The notes beneath the pieces were generated by a model. It did not search any database and was not told the DNA's origin. It was given only the letters and a program-made list of their open reading frames with translations. From the NCBI RefSeq assembly GCF_000359125.1, contig NZ_CAAF010000073.1, forward strand, positions 124,001 through 188,000: a stretch of DNA of 64,000 nucleotides, written 5' to 3'. Both the position numbers and the translations under genes were made by a program. Origin of the DNA: Mesorhizobium sp. STM 4661. GTDB lineage: Bacteria > Pseudomonadota > Alphaproteobacteria > Rhizobiales > Rhizobiaceae. Below, piece after piece: positions 52,237-60,413 of this stretch; position 1 is the first letter of the stretch; each line of letters opens with the position of its first letter.

Positions 52237-53192
52237 AAAACGATGTTGCGCACGGGCTCGGACCCCCTCTCCTCGATGCGGTCCACGAGCAGGCGCAGCG
52301 CTTCGTTGGTCATGTCGGCAATGGGGTGTTCCGTTCTCGTCAGGCGCGGCTTCAGGCCGCCGGCGCCGGCGACCGTATCCGTCGAGGCGATCGAGACGTC
52401 CTGCGGACAGCGCAGGCCAAGATCGGCAATGGCGCGCATCACGCCGATCGCCATGACACCGTTGGCGACATAGATCGCCGTGGGGCGATCGGGCGAGCCC
52501 ATCATGTCGCGGGCAACCGAATAGGCGGCTTCCTCGCGAAATTCGCCGGACCTGATATGGCCGGGCTGCGGTGCAAGCCCACGCGCCGCCATCGCGTCGA
52601 TCATGCCGTCGAGCCTGCCCTTGCTGGTGGACAATTGCATCGGACCGGTGACCGAGCCGATGCGGCGATGTCCAAGATCGAGCAAATAGTCGACGGCCTG
52701 CCTGCCGGCGGCCCAATTGTCGATGGTCACCGTATCGGCGCTGTTGCCTTTGATCGAGCGGCCGAGAAGCACGGTTGCGATGCCTTCGAACTCATGCGGC
52801 TGGTATTGATTGGCCGCGCCCACGGGTACCAGAACCATGCCGTCGCAACCTAGGGTGCGAATTCGCGACAGGATGCGCCGTTCGGTGTCGGGCTTTTCAT
52901 CGCTGTTGAAGAGAACCAGCGAATAGCCCCAGGCCGCGACCGCTGCCTCCGCCGACCAGACAATGCGTGCGTAGAACGGGTTCGAGAGATCGGCCACCGC
53001 AAGGGCGATCAGCTGGCTGCGGCTGCGGCGCAGATTGCGGGCAGCCAGCGACGGTTCATAGCGCAGTTCGCGAATGGCGGTGACGACGCGAGCCCTCAGC
53101 TCCGGGCTGACAAAGGCAGAATCGTTCATGACCGCCGAGACCGTCGCAGTCGACACGCCTGCCTTTCTGGCAACGTCTTTGATGGTGGCCAT
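52179..53192 (-). CDS. LacI family transcriptional regulator
   Basis: A 337-residue repressor. The N-terminal helix-turn-helix with hinge is TIKDVARKAGVSTATVSAVM and EPSLAARNLRRSRSQLIA. The rest is the periplasmic-binding-protein-like sensor domain (HRRIGSVTGPMQLSTSKGRL; GLRCPQDVSIASTDTVAGAG). It is divergent from a sugar ABC operon, and two matching LacI-type operators lie in the gap. It should repress that operon and itself until its sugar is present. Its 3' end overlaps the broken SCO gene. Confidence 0.93.
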   Translation of the reverse strand: MATIKDVARKAGVSTATVSAVMNDSAFVSPELRARVVTAIRELRYEPSLAARNLRRSRSQLIALAVADLSNPFYARIVWSAEAAVAAWGYSLVLFNSDEKPDTERRILSRIRTLGCDGMVLVPVGAANQYQPHEFEGIATVLLGRSIKGNSADTVTIDNWAAGRQAVDYLLDLGHRRIGSVTGPMQLSTSKGRLDGMIDAMAARGLAPQPGHIRSGEFREEAAYSVARDMMGSPDRPTAIYVANGVMAIGVMRAIADLGLRCPQDVSIASTDTVAGAGGLKPRLTRTEHPIADMTNEALRLLVDRIEERGSEPVRNIVFQPALIVGESCRPLRADAG

Positions 53193-53207
53193 TTTGCCTT
53201 GATAGCT

Positions 53208-53222
53208 AATCGTTTCGCTAAG
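53208..53222. promoter_or_regulatory. LacI-type operator, site 1
   Basis: Reads CTTAGCGAAACGATT on the minus strand. Eleven bases (TTAGCGAAACG) are identical to site 2 on the plus strand at 53288. It lies 16-30 bases before the LacI start, so binding would block the regulator's own transcription or translation start. The sequence has the AAACG.TT centre usual for LacI-family sites. Confidence 0.7.
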
Positions 53223-53287
53223 TCTGGTTTAGATTTATGGCTGTGTCCAGCGGATTCACGCTTGCATTGAGCCGCATTTTGCGGGAC

Positions 53288-53302
53288 GTTAGCGAAACGG
53301 TT
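53288..53302. promoter_or_regulatory. LacI-type operator, site 2
   Basis: GTTAGCGAAACGGTT followed by TGC gives GCGAAACGGTTTGC, an almost symmetrical LacI-type operator. It lies 48-62 bases before the binding-protein start, the right place to repress the sugar operon. The copy in opposite orientation near the LacI gene is about 80 bases away, a spacing that would allow looping or joint control. Confidence 0.72.
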
Positions 53303-53349
53303 TGCTGTCAACGAGGCTCTGACGGCAGACAGACGAAGGGAGGAAAAAC

Positions 53350-54291
53350 ATGAAAAAGATTGCTTGCATCATCGCGCTTGGAGCGCTTTCGCTGGCGACG
53401 GCTGGCGCTGCCGCGCAGGACAAGCCGCTTCTCGGCATCGTGTCGATCAGCGCCACCGAAGCGAACAATGTCCGCTACATCCAGGGTGCCACGAAGGCCG
53501 CCGACGAGCTTGGCTGGCAGACCAATGTCGTCGATGCCGCCGGCAGCGCCGATCAGGCCAACTCGGCGATCCAGAATTTCGCGCAGCTCAAGGCGCATGC
53601 GATCATCGACATGGTGTTTCCCTATTCGTCGATCGGCGCCGGTCTGGCTGCCGCCGGCGACGCTGGAATACCCGTCGTGACCTGGGGCGGCGGGCTTGGC
53701 TCGACCGTTGCCGCCACCAATGGCTCGGGCGGCCCGATGGCGATCCCGGTCGTCGACCTGATGGTCAAGAAAATGGAGGGCAAGGGTTCGATACTGGCCC
53801 TCACCTACCGGACCGGCGAAGTCTGCCGGAACCGTGAAGTCGTCATGGACGAGATCGTCGCCAAAAATCCCGGTATCACCGTCACCAAGAACGAAGTGCG
53901 CATTCCCGGCTATTTCGAGGACGGCGCCCAATACGCCAATGCCTGGCTGGCCTCGCATCCGGCCGGCCAGGAAAACCTGGCGATCTGGGGATGCTGGGAC
54001 GACCCGGCGATCGGCGCCATCGGTTCGCTGCGCGCGCAAGGCCGCGACGACGTGCTCGTCTACGGCATCAACGGCAATGCCCAGGCGCTGGAGAACATCA
54101 AGAACGGCTTCATGACCGCAACGGCCTGGCAGGACAGCTTCACCGAGGGCTACAACATGGTCAAGATGTTGAAGGACATCAAGGACGCAGGCGGCGCATG
54201 GCAGGCCAAGGCTGCCGAAGTCCCGGCTGTGCTGGTGACCAAGGAAACCGTCGACGCCTTTCTCAAGGACCATCCGGAAGCCATAAAGTAG
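53350..54291 (+). CDS. Sugar ABC transporter substrate-binding protein
   Basis: A 313-residue periplasmic protein with GGGAGGA before the ATG and a signal peptide at residues 1-22 (MKKIACIIALGALSLATAGA). Peripla_BP_4-type fold: GIVSISATEANNVRYIQGAT, VVTWGGGLGSTVAATNGSGG and LVYGINGNAQALENIKNGFM. It has a Cys in REVC-like and GCWDDP segments. It is the first gene of the LacI-controlled operon and gives the importer its specificity, which I cannot name. Confidence 0.92.
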   Translation: MKKIACIIALGALSLATAGAAAQDKPLLGIVSISATEANNVRYIQGATKAADELGWQTNVVDAAGSADQANSAIQNFAQLKAHAIIDMVFPYSSIGAGLAAAGDAGIPVVTWGGGLGSTVAATNGSGGPMAIPVVDLMVKKMEGKGSILALTYRTGEVCRNREVVMDEIVAKNPGITVTKNEVRIPGYFEDGAQYANAWLASHPAGQENLAIWGCWDDPAIGAIGSLRAQGRDDVLVYGINGNAQALENIKNGFMTATAWQDSFTEGYNMVKMLKDIKDAGGAWQAKAAEVPAVLVTKETVDAFLKDHPEAIK

Positions 54292-54344
54292 GACTTGGTT
54301 TGCAGGCGGCGTTCACAAGGGGTGCGCCGCAGCAGGCGGCGCCG

Positions 54345-55874
54345 ATGACAACTCCGTTCCTGGTCGCACACGATATCGCAAAGGCCTTTGGCGGCGCACA
54401 GGCGCTGAAGGGTGTGTCGCTCGACATTGCGCCGGGTGAAATCCATGGTCTTGTCGGCGCCAATGGCGCCGGCAAGTCGACCTTCATCCGCATCCTGGCC
54501 GGACTGAACCATCCTGACGCCGGCCGTATCGAAATCGACGGCCAGAGTCGAGAGATCGCCACGCCGCAGCGGGCCACCGAACTCGGCATGAGTTTCATTC
54601 ACCAGGAACTGGCCTTCGTGCCGGGCATGACCGTGCTGCAGAACATCATGCTGGGCGTGCCGAAGAAATCGCGCTTTGGGCTGACCGACTGGCGGGCGAT
54701 CGCGCGCGACGTCGCGCCGATCGCCAGGCGCGTCGGCATATCGGCACCGCTCAACGCCAGCGTGAAGGGCCTTTCGACGGCCGAGATATGGCTGATCAAC
54801 ATTTGCCGTGCCCTGGTGCGCAAGGCGCGGCTGATCGTCATGGACGAACCGACGGCATCGCTGGCCGCGAGCGAGGCGGAACGGCTCTTTGCGATCGTGC
54901 GCGATCTCTCGGCCTCGGGAGTGGCGGTGCTCTACATTTCACACCGGCTGGACGAGATCCTCAACCTTTGCTCGCGCGTGTCGGTGTTTCGCGACGGCCG
55001 CTCCGTGGCCGAGCTCGCCGGAAAAGAGCTCAACCGGCCCGCGCTGGTCGAGGCGATTGTCGGCGGCGCCATCCGGAACCCGCAAAGGACAGTCGCGGCA
55101 AGGCCGCGCGGCAATGTCGTGATGGAGGCAAGCAAGCTGACGCGGGCGCCGAAAGTTCGCGGCGTCAGCCTTAGGCTTCACGCCGGCGAAGTGCTGGGCA
55201 TTGGCGGCCTTGTCGGCGCCGGGCGCACCGAACTTGCCCGGCTGCTTTTCGGAGCGGACCGGCCGGACAGCGGCGAGATGAGGCTGGCGGGCCGGTCCTA
55301 TCAGCCCGCCTCCCCGGCGGCGGCTGTCCGCGCCGGGCTTGGATTGATCCCAGAGGAGCGCCGGGCCGAAGCGCTGTTCCTGTCCAAGAGCATCGCCTTC
55401 AATCTCAGCATCGCCAATCTCGACAAGCTTGTGCACGGCCGATACCTGCCGCTGATGAACCGCCGCGCCCGCGCCTCAATGGCCGGCGATATGATCCGGT
55501 CGCTGTCGATAAAGGCGCGCAATGCCAGCACGCCCGTTGGCCGCCTCAGCGGCGGCAATCAGCAGAAGGTTGCGATCGGCCGTTGGCTGCAGCGTACGCC
55601 GAAAGTGCTGATCCTCGACGAGCCGACGCGAGGCGTCGACATCGGCGCGCGCGGAGAGATCCACCGGCTGATCCGCCAGCAGGCGGACTCCGGAATGGCG
55701 GTTCTGGTGATCTCGTCGGAACCGGACGAACTGCCCGATCTGTGCGACCGCGTGCTGGTGATGGCGGAAGGCCGCATCGTTCGCGAACTGACCGGCCAGG
55801 CCGTGTCGCGAAAGGCGATCGTCGAGGCAAGTTACGTCGACCCGCAAGCACTGATGGAGGATCATCCGGCATGA
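54345..55874 (+). CDS. Sugar ABC transporter ATP-binding protein (RbsA/XylG type)
   Basis: A 509-residue protein with two ATPase domains from ATG 54345. Domain 1: Walker A GANGAGKST, IHQELAFVPGMTVLQN, signature LSTAEIWLINI, Walker B LIVMDEPTASLA. Domain 2: GIGGLVGAGRTELARLLFG, signature LSGGNQQKVAIGR and Walker B VLILDEPTRGVDIG, with the normal Asp. It drives the sugar importer and overlaps the permease start by four bases (ATGA). Confidence 0.93.
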   Translation: MTTPFLVAHDIAKAFGGAQALKGVSLDIAPGEIHGLVGANGAGKSTFIRILAGLNHPDAGRIEIDGQSREIATPQRATELGMSFIHQELAFVPGMTVLQNIMLGVPKKSRFGLTDWRAIARDVAPIARRVGISAPLNASVKGLSTAEIWLINICRALVRKARLIVMDEPTASLAASEAERLFAIVRDLSASGVAVLYISHRLDEILNLCSRVSVFRDGRSVAELAGKELNRPALVEAIVGGAIRNPQRTVAARPRGNVVMEASKLTRAPKVRGVSLRLHAGEVLGIGGLVGAGRTELARLLFGADRPDSGEMRLAGRSYQPASPAAAVRAGLGLIPEERRAEALFLSKSIAFNLSIANLDKLVHGRYLPLMNRRARASMAGDMIRSLSIKARNASTPVGRLSGGNQQKVAIGRWLQRTPKVLILDEPTRGVDIGARGEIHRLIRQQADSGMAVLVISSEPDELPDLCDRVLVMAEGRIVRELTGQAVSRKAIVEASYVDPQALMEDHPA

Positions 55875-56866
55875 GCGATGTTGCGATTAGCGCCCGGCGT
55901 CTGTCGCCCGGAACCAAGGCAGTGCTCGGCATCTTTGCCCGCTACGGAACAATCATCGGACTGCTGGCGATGATCGTCACCTTCTCGATCCTGTCGCCGC
56001 AAGCCTTTCCCACCGTCAATAATTTCACCAATGTACTGAACCAGGCCTCGCTGGCCATGATCATTGCCGGCGGGCTGACGCTTGCCGTGGTCGTCGGCGA
56101 ACTCGACCTGTCCATCGGCTTCGCCGCCAGCCTGCACGGCATTCTGATCACCGGTCTTGTCGTCCACGACAAGCTGCCGATCCCGCTTGCCGTGGTCATC
56201 GTCATCGCATTGGGCGCGGTGATCGGTCTCGTCAACGGCTTCATCGTCACCAAGATCAAGGTCAATTCCGTCATCGCGACGCTGGGCGTCGGCACGATCC
56301 TGACTGGTCTTGCCTTCGCCTATTCCGCCGGCGTTCCCATTGTCGCGGGCGTGCCGGAGGCATTCCTCCAGCTCTCGCTCGGCCGCTGGCTGTTCGGCAT
56401 CCCCAACAACATCATCGTCATGATCCTCGTTCTCGGCGGGCTTTGGCTCCTGGTCGAGCGGACACCGCTCGGCCAGGAGATCCAAGCGGTCGGCGGCAAC
56501 GCCGTGGCGGCCCGCCTTGCCGGCGTGAATGTCGACCGCATCAAGATCCTCGGCTTCGTCATTTCGGGAATGTGCGCGGCGCTGACCGGGATCCTGCTTG
56601 CCTCGCGGCTGGGCAGCGGCACGGCAAGTGCCGCCGACTCCTACCTGCTCACCGCCTTCGCCGCGGTCTTTCTTGGCTCGGCAACGCTGCGTGACGGCGA
56701 ATTCCATGTGCTTGGCACGCTGGTCGGTGCCCTCATCATCGCCTTCGGCTTCAACGGCCTCAACATTTTCGGCGCCCCCACTTTCTCGCAGTATGTGTTG
56801 CAGGGCGCCATTCTCATCATTGCCGTGGGTATGGCCAGTCTCGGCCGCTCGCTGGCGGAGCGCTGA
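55871..56866 (+). CDS. Sugar ABC transporter permease (RbsC type)
   Basis: A 331-residue membrane protein from ATG 55871 with about eight to ten spans. Marks: ASLAMIIAGGLTLAVVVGEL DLSIG-type segment, VNSVIATLGVGTILTGLAFA, AVGGNAVAARLAGVNVDRIK and SATLRDGEFHVLGTLVGALI. It completes the LacI-controlled importer with the ATPase and binding protein upstream. A GAAGGAGGAAACG sequence links it to the hydrolase gene 11 bases later, so transport and metabolism are on one message. Confidence 0.92.
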   Translation: MSDVAISARRLSPGTKAVLGIFARYGTIIGLLAMIVTFSILSPQAFPTVNNFTNVLNQASLAMIIAGGLTLAVVVGELDLSIGFAASLHGILITGLVVHDKLPIPLAVVIVIALGAVIGLVNGFIVTKIKVNSVIATLGVGTILTGLAFAYSAGVPIVAGVPEAFLQLSLGRWLFGIPNNIIVMILVLGGLWLLVERTPLGQEIQAVGGNAVAARLAGVNVDRIKILGFVISGMCAALTGILLASRLGSGTASAADSYLLTAFAAVFLGSATLRDGEFHVLGTLVGALIIAFGFNGLNIFGAPTFSQYVLQGAILIIAVGMASLGRSLAER

Positions 56867-56877
56867 AGGAGGAAACG

Positions 56878-57714
56878 ATGACAAGCGAGAACAAACCTTG
56901 GGACGTTTATGTCATCGAGTTCGCCCGATCGCGGCAGCAGCCCTGGGTGGATCTCGTCGCCGGCATGTATGACGACGGCAAGGTCGATCTGCCCTTCTCC
57001 TTCGTCCTGTTGCGGCGCGGCGACCGCAACGTATTGGTCGACACCGGCTTCATCCAGGAATCGAGCGATGCCTTCTCGCTGAAATTTGGCATTCCCTACT
57101 GGGTCTCTCCGGTTCGCATGCTGGCCGAGCTTGGCATTGGACCCAGCGGCATCACCGACATTTTTGTCACCCATGCGCATTTCGATCACATGGGATCGAT
57201 CGCCGAATTCCCGAACGCAAATCTCCACATCCAGAAAAGCGAGTTGCTTTCCTGGTATGAGGCAATCGCTTTGCCTCCCCGCTTCGGTCACCTCACCGCC
57301 ATCATCGATCCCGATACGCTGCGCGCCGCCCTCGATGCATCGGTCGAACACCGCGTCTCGCTGATCGACGGCGACAAGGACGATGTGCTGCCGGGCATCC
57401 ATGTCCGGCTGGGCAGCGGCCACACGATCGGGCAGCAATTCGTCATCGTCCAGTCGGCGCGCGGCAGGCTGGTCATCTCCGGCGACTGCGTCTATTCGAG
57501 CCGGCAGATCACCGGGCACAAGCATGACGGCGTCTACGCGCCGCTGAACAATGCCGTCGGCAGCGTCTGGGAACAGCTTAAAACCATCGACCGCATCAAC
57601 ACCGAGATCGGCGGCGATCTTGGGCAACTGATCATCCTGCACGACATAGAGCGGTGGAAAGGTCTGCCCATCGTGGCGGAACTCGAAGGGTTTCGTATCG
57701 TCAGGGCCGGATAG
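56878..57714 (+). CDS. Metallo-beta-lactamase fold hydrolase, lactonase type
   Basis: A 278-residue protein close to the N-acyl-homoserine lactonase (AiiA-like) family. The zinc site HAHFDHMGS is at residues 99-107, with GHTIGQQ, GDCVYSS and a terminal HDIERW giving further ligands. Known members open lactone rings. In this operon of sugar transport and oxidation genes the natural substrate may be a sugar lactone rather than a quorum signal; that is an inference. GGAGG sits five to six bases before the ATG. Confidence 0.85.
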   Translation: MTSENKPWDVYVIEFARSRQQPWVDLVAGMYDDGKVDLPFSFVLLRRGDRNVLVDTGFIQESSDAFSLKFGIPYWVSPVRMLAELGIGPSGITDIFVTHAHFDHMGSIAEFPNANLHIQKSELLSWYEAIALPPRFGHLTAIIDPDTLRAALDASVEHRVSLIDGDKDDVLPGIHVRLGSGHTIGQQFVIVQSARGRLVISGDCVYSSRQITGHKHDGVYAPLNNAVGSVWEQLKTIDRINTEIGGDLGQLIILHDIERWKGLPIVAELEGFRIVRAG

Positions 57715-57781
57715 GAAGGCACGCCTTGGGTGCGGAGGAAGAGCTTGTTTCGCCAGCCGCTGTTTCGTAAGAGCATCGCCT

Positions 57782-59065
57782 ATGCTCGAAAGCGAACCGC
57801 CTCGAAGCCTTTATCGCGAGACGGCCGGCGGCACCGGCAGCTACCCGGCCCTGGCCGGTGCGCAGCGGGCAAGGATCGCCATTGTCGGCGGCGGCTTCAC
57901 GGGCCTTTCGACGGCCTTGCATCTGGCTGAAGCCGGCGAGGACGTCGCCGTGATCGAGGCCCGCCAGCCGGGCTGGGGCGCCTCGGGCCGAAACGGCGGC
58001 CAGGTCAATCCCGGCCTCAAATACGATCCCGACACGATAGAGGCGCGGTTCGGCACGGATCTCGGGCCGCGCATGGTCGACTTCTCCCATGGCGCGCCCG
58101 ACTTCACCTTCGATCTCATCAAGCGACTGTCGATCGCCTGCGACGCCCGGCAGAACGGCACAATACGTGCCGCCGTCCGCCCGAAGCCGGCCGGCGCGGT
58201 GCGGGCCACGGCCGGGCAATGCGAGCGGCGAGGCATGCCGGTCGCCATTCTGGACGCAAAGGCGATGGCGGCGCGAACCGGCACGGACAGATATATGTCG
58301 GGCATGTTCGACGCCCGCGGCGGCGATCTCCATCCCTTGAAATATGCCCTTGGTCTGGCAGCCGCGGCGCAAAATGCCGGCGCGCGGATCTTCGGCGACA
58401 GCGAGGTCCTCTCGCTCAGCAGCGAGGCCGGACGGTGGCTCCTCAAAACCGCCAACGGTTCTCTCAGCGCCGAGAAGGTTCTCATCGCGACCAACGGCTA
58501 TACCGGCACTCTCTGGCCGGGCCTGAAGCAATCCCTCGTTCCGGTGTTCAGCGCCATCGCTGCGACCGAACCGCTGCCGTCCCCGGTTGCCGGGGCAATC
58601 CTTCCCGAAAGGCAGGTCGTCTATGAGGCCGGCAACATTACTGTCTACTACCGGATCGATGCGCAGAACCGCCTCCTGATGGGCGGCCGGGGACCAATGC
58701 GTCCTATCGAGAATGCTTCCGCCATCGGCTACCTCACCGACTATGCGCGGCAACTCTGGCCAGCGCTTGCCGGAACACGCTGGACACATGGCTGGAACGG
58801 CCGGGTCGCGATCACCAAGGATCATCTCTTGCACGTGCACGAGCCGGAAGACGGCATCCTGATCTGCCTCGGCTACAATGGTCGCGGCGTTGCCATGGCC
58901 TCGGCGATGGGCAGCGTCCTGGCTAAACGTCTTCGCGGCGACGAGACCGCCCCCTTCCCGATGCCGATATCGCCGGTGCAGAGGATCGGGTTCCACCGGT
59001 TCTGGCCGCTGGGTGTGAGGGCGGCGATCCTGTCGGGGCGGCTGAAGGACCGGTTCGGCCTTTGA
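57782..59065 (+). CDS. FAD-dependent oxidoreductase (DAO family, PuuB/OrdL-like)
   Basis: A 427-residue flavoprotein. The motif RIAIVGGGFTGLSTALHLAE binds FAD; GWGASGRNGGQVNPGLKYDP and the end segment THGWNGRVAITKDHLLHVHE with ICLGYNGRGVAMASAMGSVL are typical of gamma-glutamylputrescine oxidase-like DAO proteins. It oxidises an amine or hydroxy compound and passes electrons on. It ends the LacI-controlled operon (68 bases after the lactonase). The link to a sugar importer suggests an amino sugar or sugar alcohol substrate, not proven. Confidence 0.87.
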   Translation: MLESEPPRSLYRETAGGTGSYPALAGAQRARIAIVGGGFTGLSTALHLAEAGEDVAVIEARQPGWGASGRNGGQVNPGLKYDPDTIEARFGTDLGPRMVDFSHGAPDFTFDLIKRLSIACDARQNGTIRAAVRPKPAGAVRATAGQCERRGMPVAILDAKAMAARTGTDRYMSGMFDARGGDLHPLKYALGLAAAAQNAGARIFGDSEVLSLSSEAGRWLLKTANGSLSAEKVLIATNGYTGTLWPGLKQSLVPVFSAIAATEPLPSPVAGAILPERQVVYEAGNITVYYRIDAQNRLLMGGRGPMRPIENASAIGYLTDYARQLWPALAGTRWTHGWNGRVAITKDHLLHVHEPEDGILICLGYNGRGVAMASAMGSVLAKRLRGDETAPFPMPISPVQRIGFHRFWPLGVRAAILSGRLKDRFGL

Positions 59066-59122
59066 TGCGGTGAGCGTTGATGATGGCGCGATCCGGAGAT
59101 GTCTGGGAGACCCGCGCTGAAC

Positions 59123-59896
59123 TCACACGGAGCCGGTCATTCCACCATCGACATAGATGATCTGGCCGGTCACGAAACTCGATGCATTGGAAGCCAGGAA
59201 GATCGCCGCGCCGCCCAGTTCGTCCACCTCGCCCCATCTGGCCAATGGCGTCCGGCCAGCCAGCCAGCGCGAGAACTCGGCATCCTTCACCAGCGCCTCG
59301 TTCATATCCGTCTGGAAATAGCCGGGCGCCAAACCATTCACCCGGATGCCGTGCGGGCCAAGTTCCGCCGCAAGGCCCTTGGTCAGCATTTTCATGGCGC
59401 CCTTCGATGCGGTGTATGGCACGATCGAGGGGCGCCCGAGTTCGCTCTGCACCGAGCAGATATTGATGATGGAACCCTGTTTGCGGCCTATCATCGACCG
59501 AACGACCGGTTGGGTGAGGTAGAACGCGCTGTAGAGATTTGTCCGCATCAACTTGTCGAACATGTCGGCCGGGAAATCGGCGAAGGGTGCCCGGTGCTGC
59601 ATGCCGGCATTGTTGACGAGGATGTCGATCGGCCTGAATTCCGCTGTGAGCCTGCCGATTTCGCGCTCGACATCCTCAGCCACGGTGACATCGAAAGTGG
59701 AACCGATCGCCTCGATGCCTAATGCTCTCAGGGATCCCAGGGCCTTTTGAACCTGATCTTCATCGCGCCCGTTGATGATGACGGCGGCACCCGCCTTGCC
59801 GAGGGCCTTGGCAAGCGCCAGGCCGATGCCCCGGCTCGATCCCGAAATGAAGGCGGTTTTGCCGGCAAGGCCGAACAGGTGCGATAGGTCGGTCAA
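59123..59896 (-). CDS. SDR family oxidoreductase, gluconate 5-dehydrogenase-like
   Basis: A 257-residue classical SDR: TAFISGSSRGIGLALAKALG (cofactor loop), IDILVNNAGMQHRAPF, Ser in NICSVQSELGRPSI, catalytic YTASKGAMKML, and the end SFVTGQIIYVDGGMTGS. The form is that of gluconate 5-dehydrogenase/IdnO-type enzymes acting on sugar acids. It converges on the FAD oxidoreductase and may be part of the same sugar-acid pathway, transcribed from the opposite side. Bases 59897-60176 upstream hold no recognisable gene. Confidence 0.88.
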   Translation of the reverse strand: MTDLSHLFGLAGKTAFISGSSRGIGLALAKALGKAGAAVIINGRDEDQVQKALGSLRALGIEAIGSTFDVTVAEDVEREIGRLTAEFRPIDILVNNAGMQHRAPFADFPADMFDKLMRTNLYSAFYLTQPVVRSMIGRKQGSIINICSVQSELGRPSIVPYTASKGAMKMLTKGLAAELGPHGIRVNGLAPGYFQTDMNEALVKDAEFSRWLAGRTPLARWGEVDELGGAAIFLASNASSFVTGQIIYVDGGMTGSV

Positions 59897-60176
59897 AGCG
59901 TCTTTCCCAAAATGGCGGCCAATCGTCAGGCGGTAAAAATTGCAGTTGAACCTTCATGCTTCGGCTCTTGTCGGCGGCCAGATCAAAGGCCTGCCGCGCA
60001 TCGTAGGCGCGGATGACCGCTGTCAGCAATGGTGAGATCGACAAGGCCGCGGGCCGTTCCTGTCGACTTCGCGGCGCAACGGCGCTCTCCATCCGGGAAC
60101 AGGAAGGCTGCCTTGCGAGTTTCATGCTGAGCACCCGCGCAACATACGTGGCGCGGCCGCATTAAGGAGAGGAAAT

Positions 60177-60341
60177 ATGGGCCTTGGAACCATTCTCATC
60201 ATCATTTTGATACTCGCCCTGCTGGGCGGTTTTTCCGGCTTGGGCGGCGGGCCATTTTATGGGACCGGCTATTACGGCGGCGGCGGTTTGGGGCTCGTCT
60301 TGCTCGTCGTCATCATTCTCGTCGTCCTCGGGCGCATCTAA
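60177..60341 (+). CDS. DUF3309 small membrane protein (54 aa)
   Basis: A very short gene with GGAGAGGAAAT just before ATG 60177. The product is two hydrophobic spans (TILIIILILALLGG and GLVLLVVIILVVLGRI) joined by a Gly/Tyr-rich loop (GGGPFYGTGYYGGGG). The ends MGLGT and LGRI are characteristic of the DUF3309 family, tiny membrane proteins common in proteobacteria with no known role. A strong terminator follows 18 bases after the stop. Confidence 0.88.
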   Translation: MGLGTILIIILILALLGGFSGLGGGPFYGTGYYGGGGLGLVLLVVIILVVLGRI

Positions 60342-60359
60342 CCTGCCGCGAGACGGGCC

Positions 60360-60392
60360 AGCCCGCCGCTCCCTAGGGGTCGGCGGGCTTTT
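60360..60392 (+). terminator. Rho-independent terminator after the DUF3309 gene
   Basis: AGCCCGCCG (60360-60368) pairs with CGGCGGGCT (60381-60389), a nine-base GC-rich perfect stem with a 12-base loop, followed by a TTTT run. It ends the DUF3309 transcript and separates it from the oxidoreductase start only 22 bases later. Confidence 0.85.
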
Positions 60393-60413
60393 GCTGAAAA
60401 ATCGGAGGCGTTG

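Noticed and set aside
55862..56884. A 340-residue minus-strand frame opposite the sugar permease
   Set aside because: Polar, repetitive antisense translation of a membrane protein gene, with no ribosome-binding site.
56878..57714. Quorum-quenching system
   Set aside because: Only the fold suggests it; there is no LuxR/LuxI gene nearby and the operon is for sugar uptake.
60001..60134. Extended start for the SDR at 59123-59896
   Set aside because: The upstream frame is not aligned with the SDR frame and has no family sequence; the ATG at 59896 gives the normal length.
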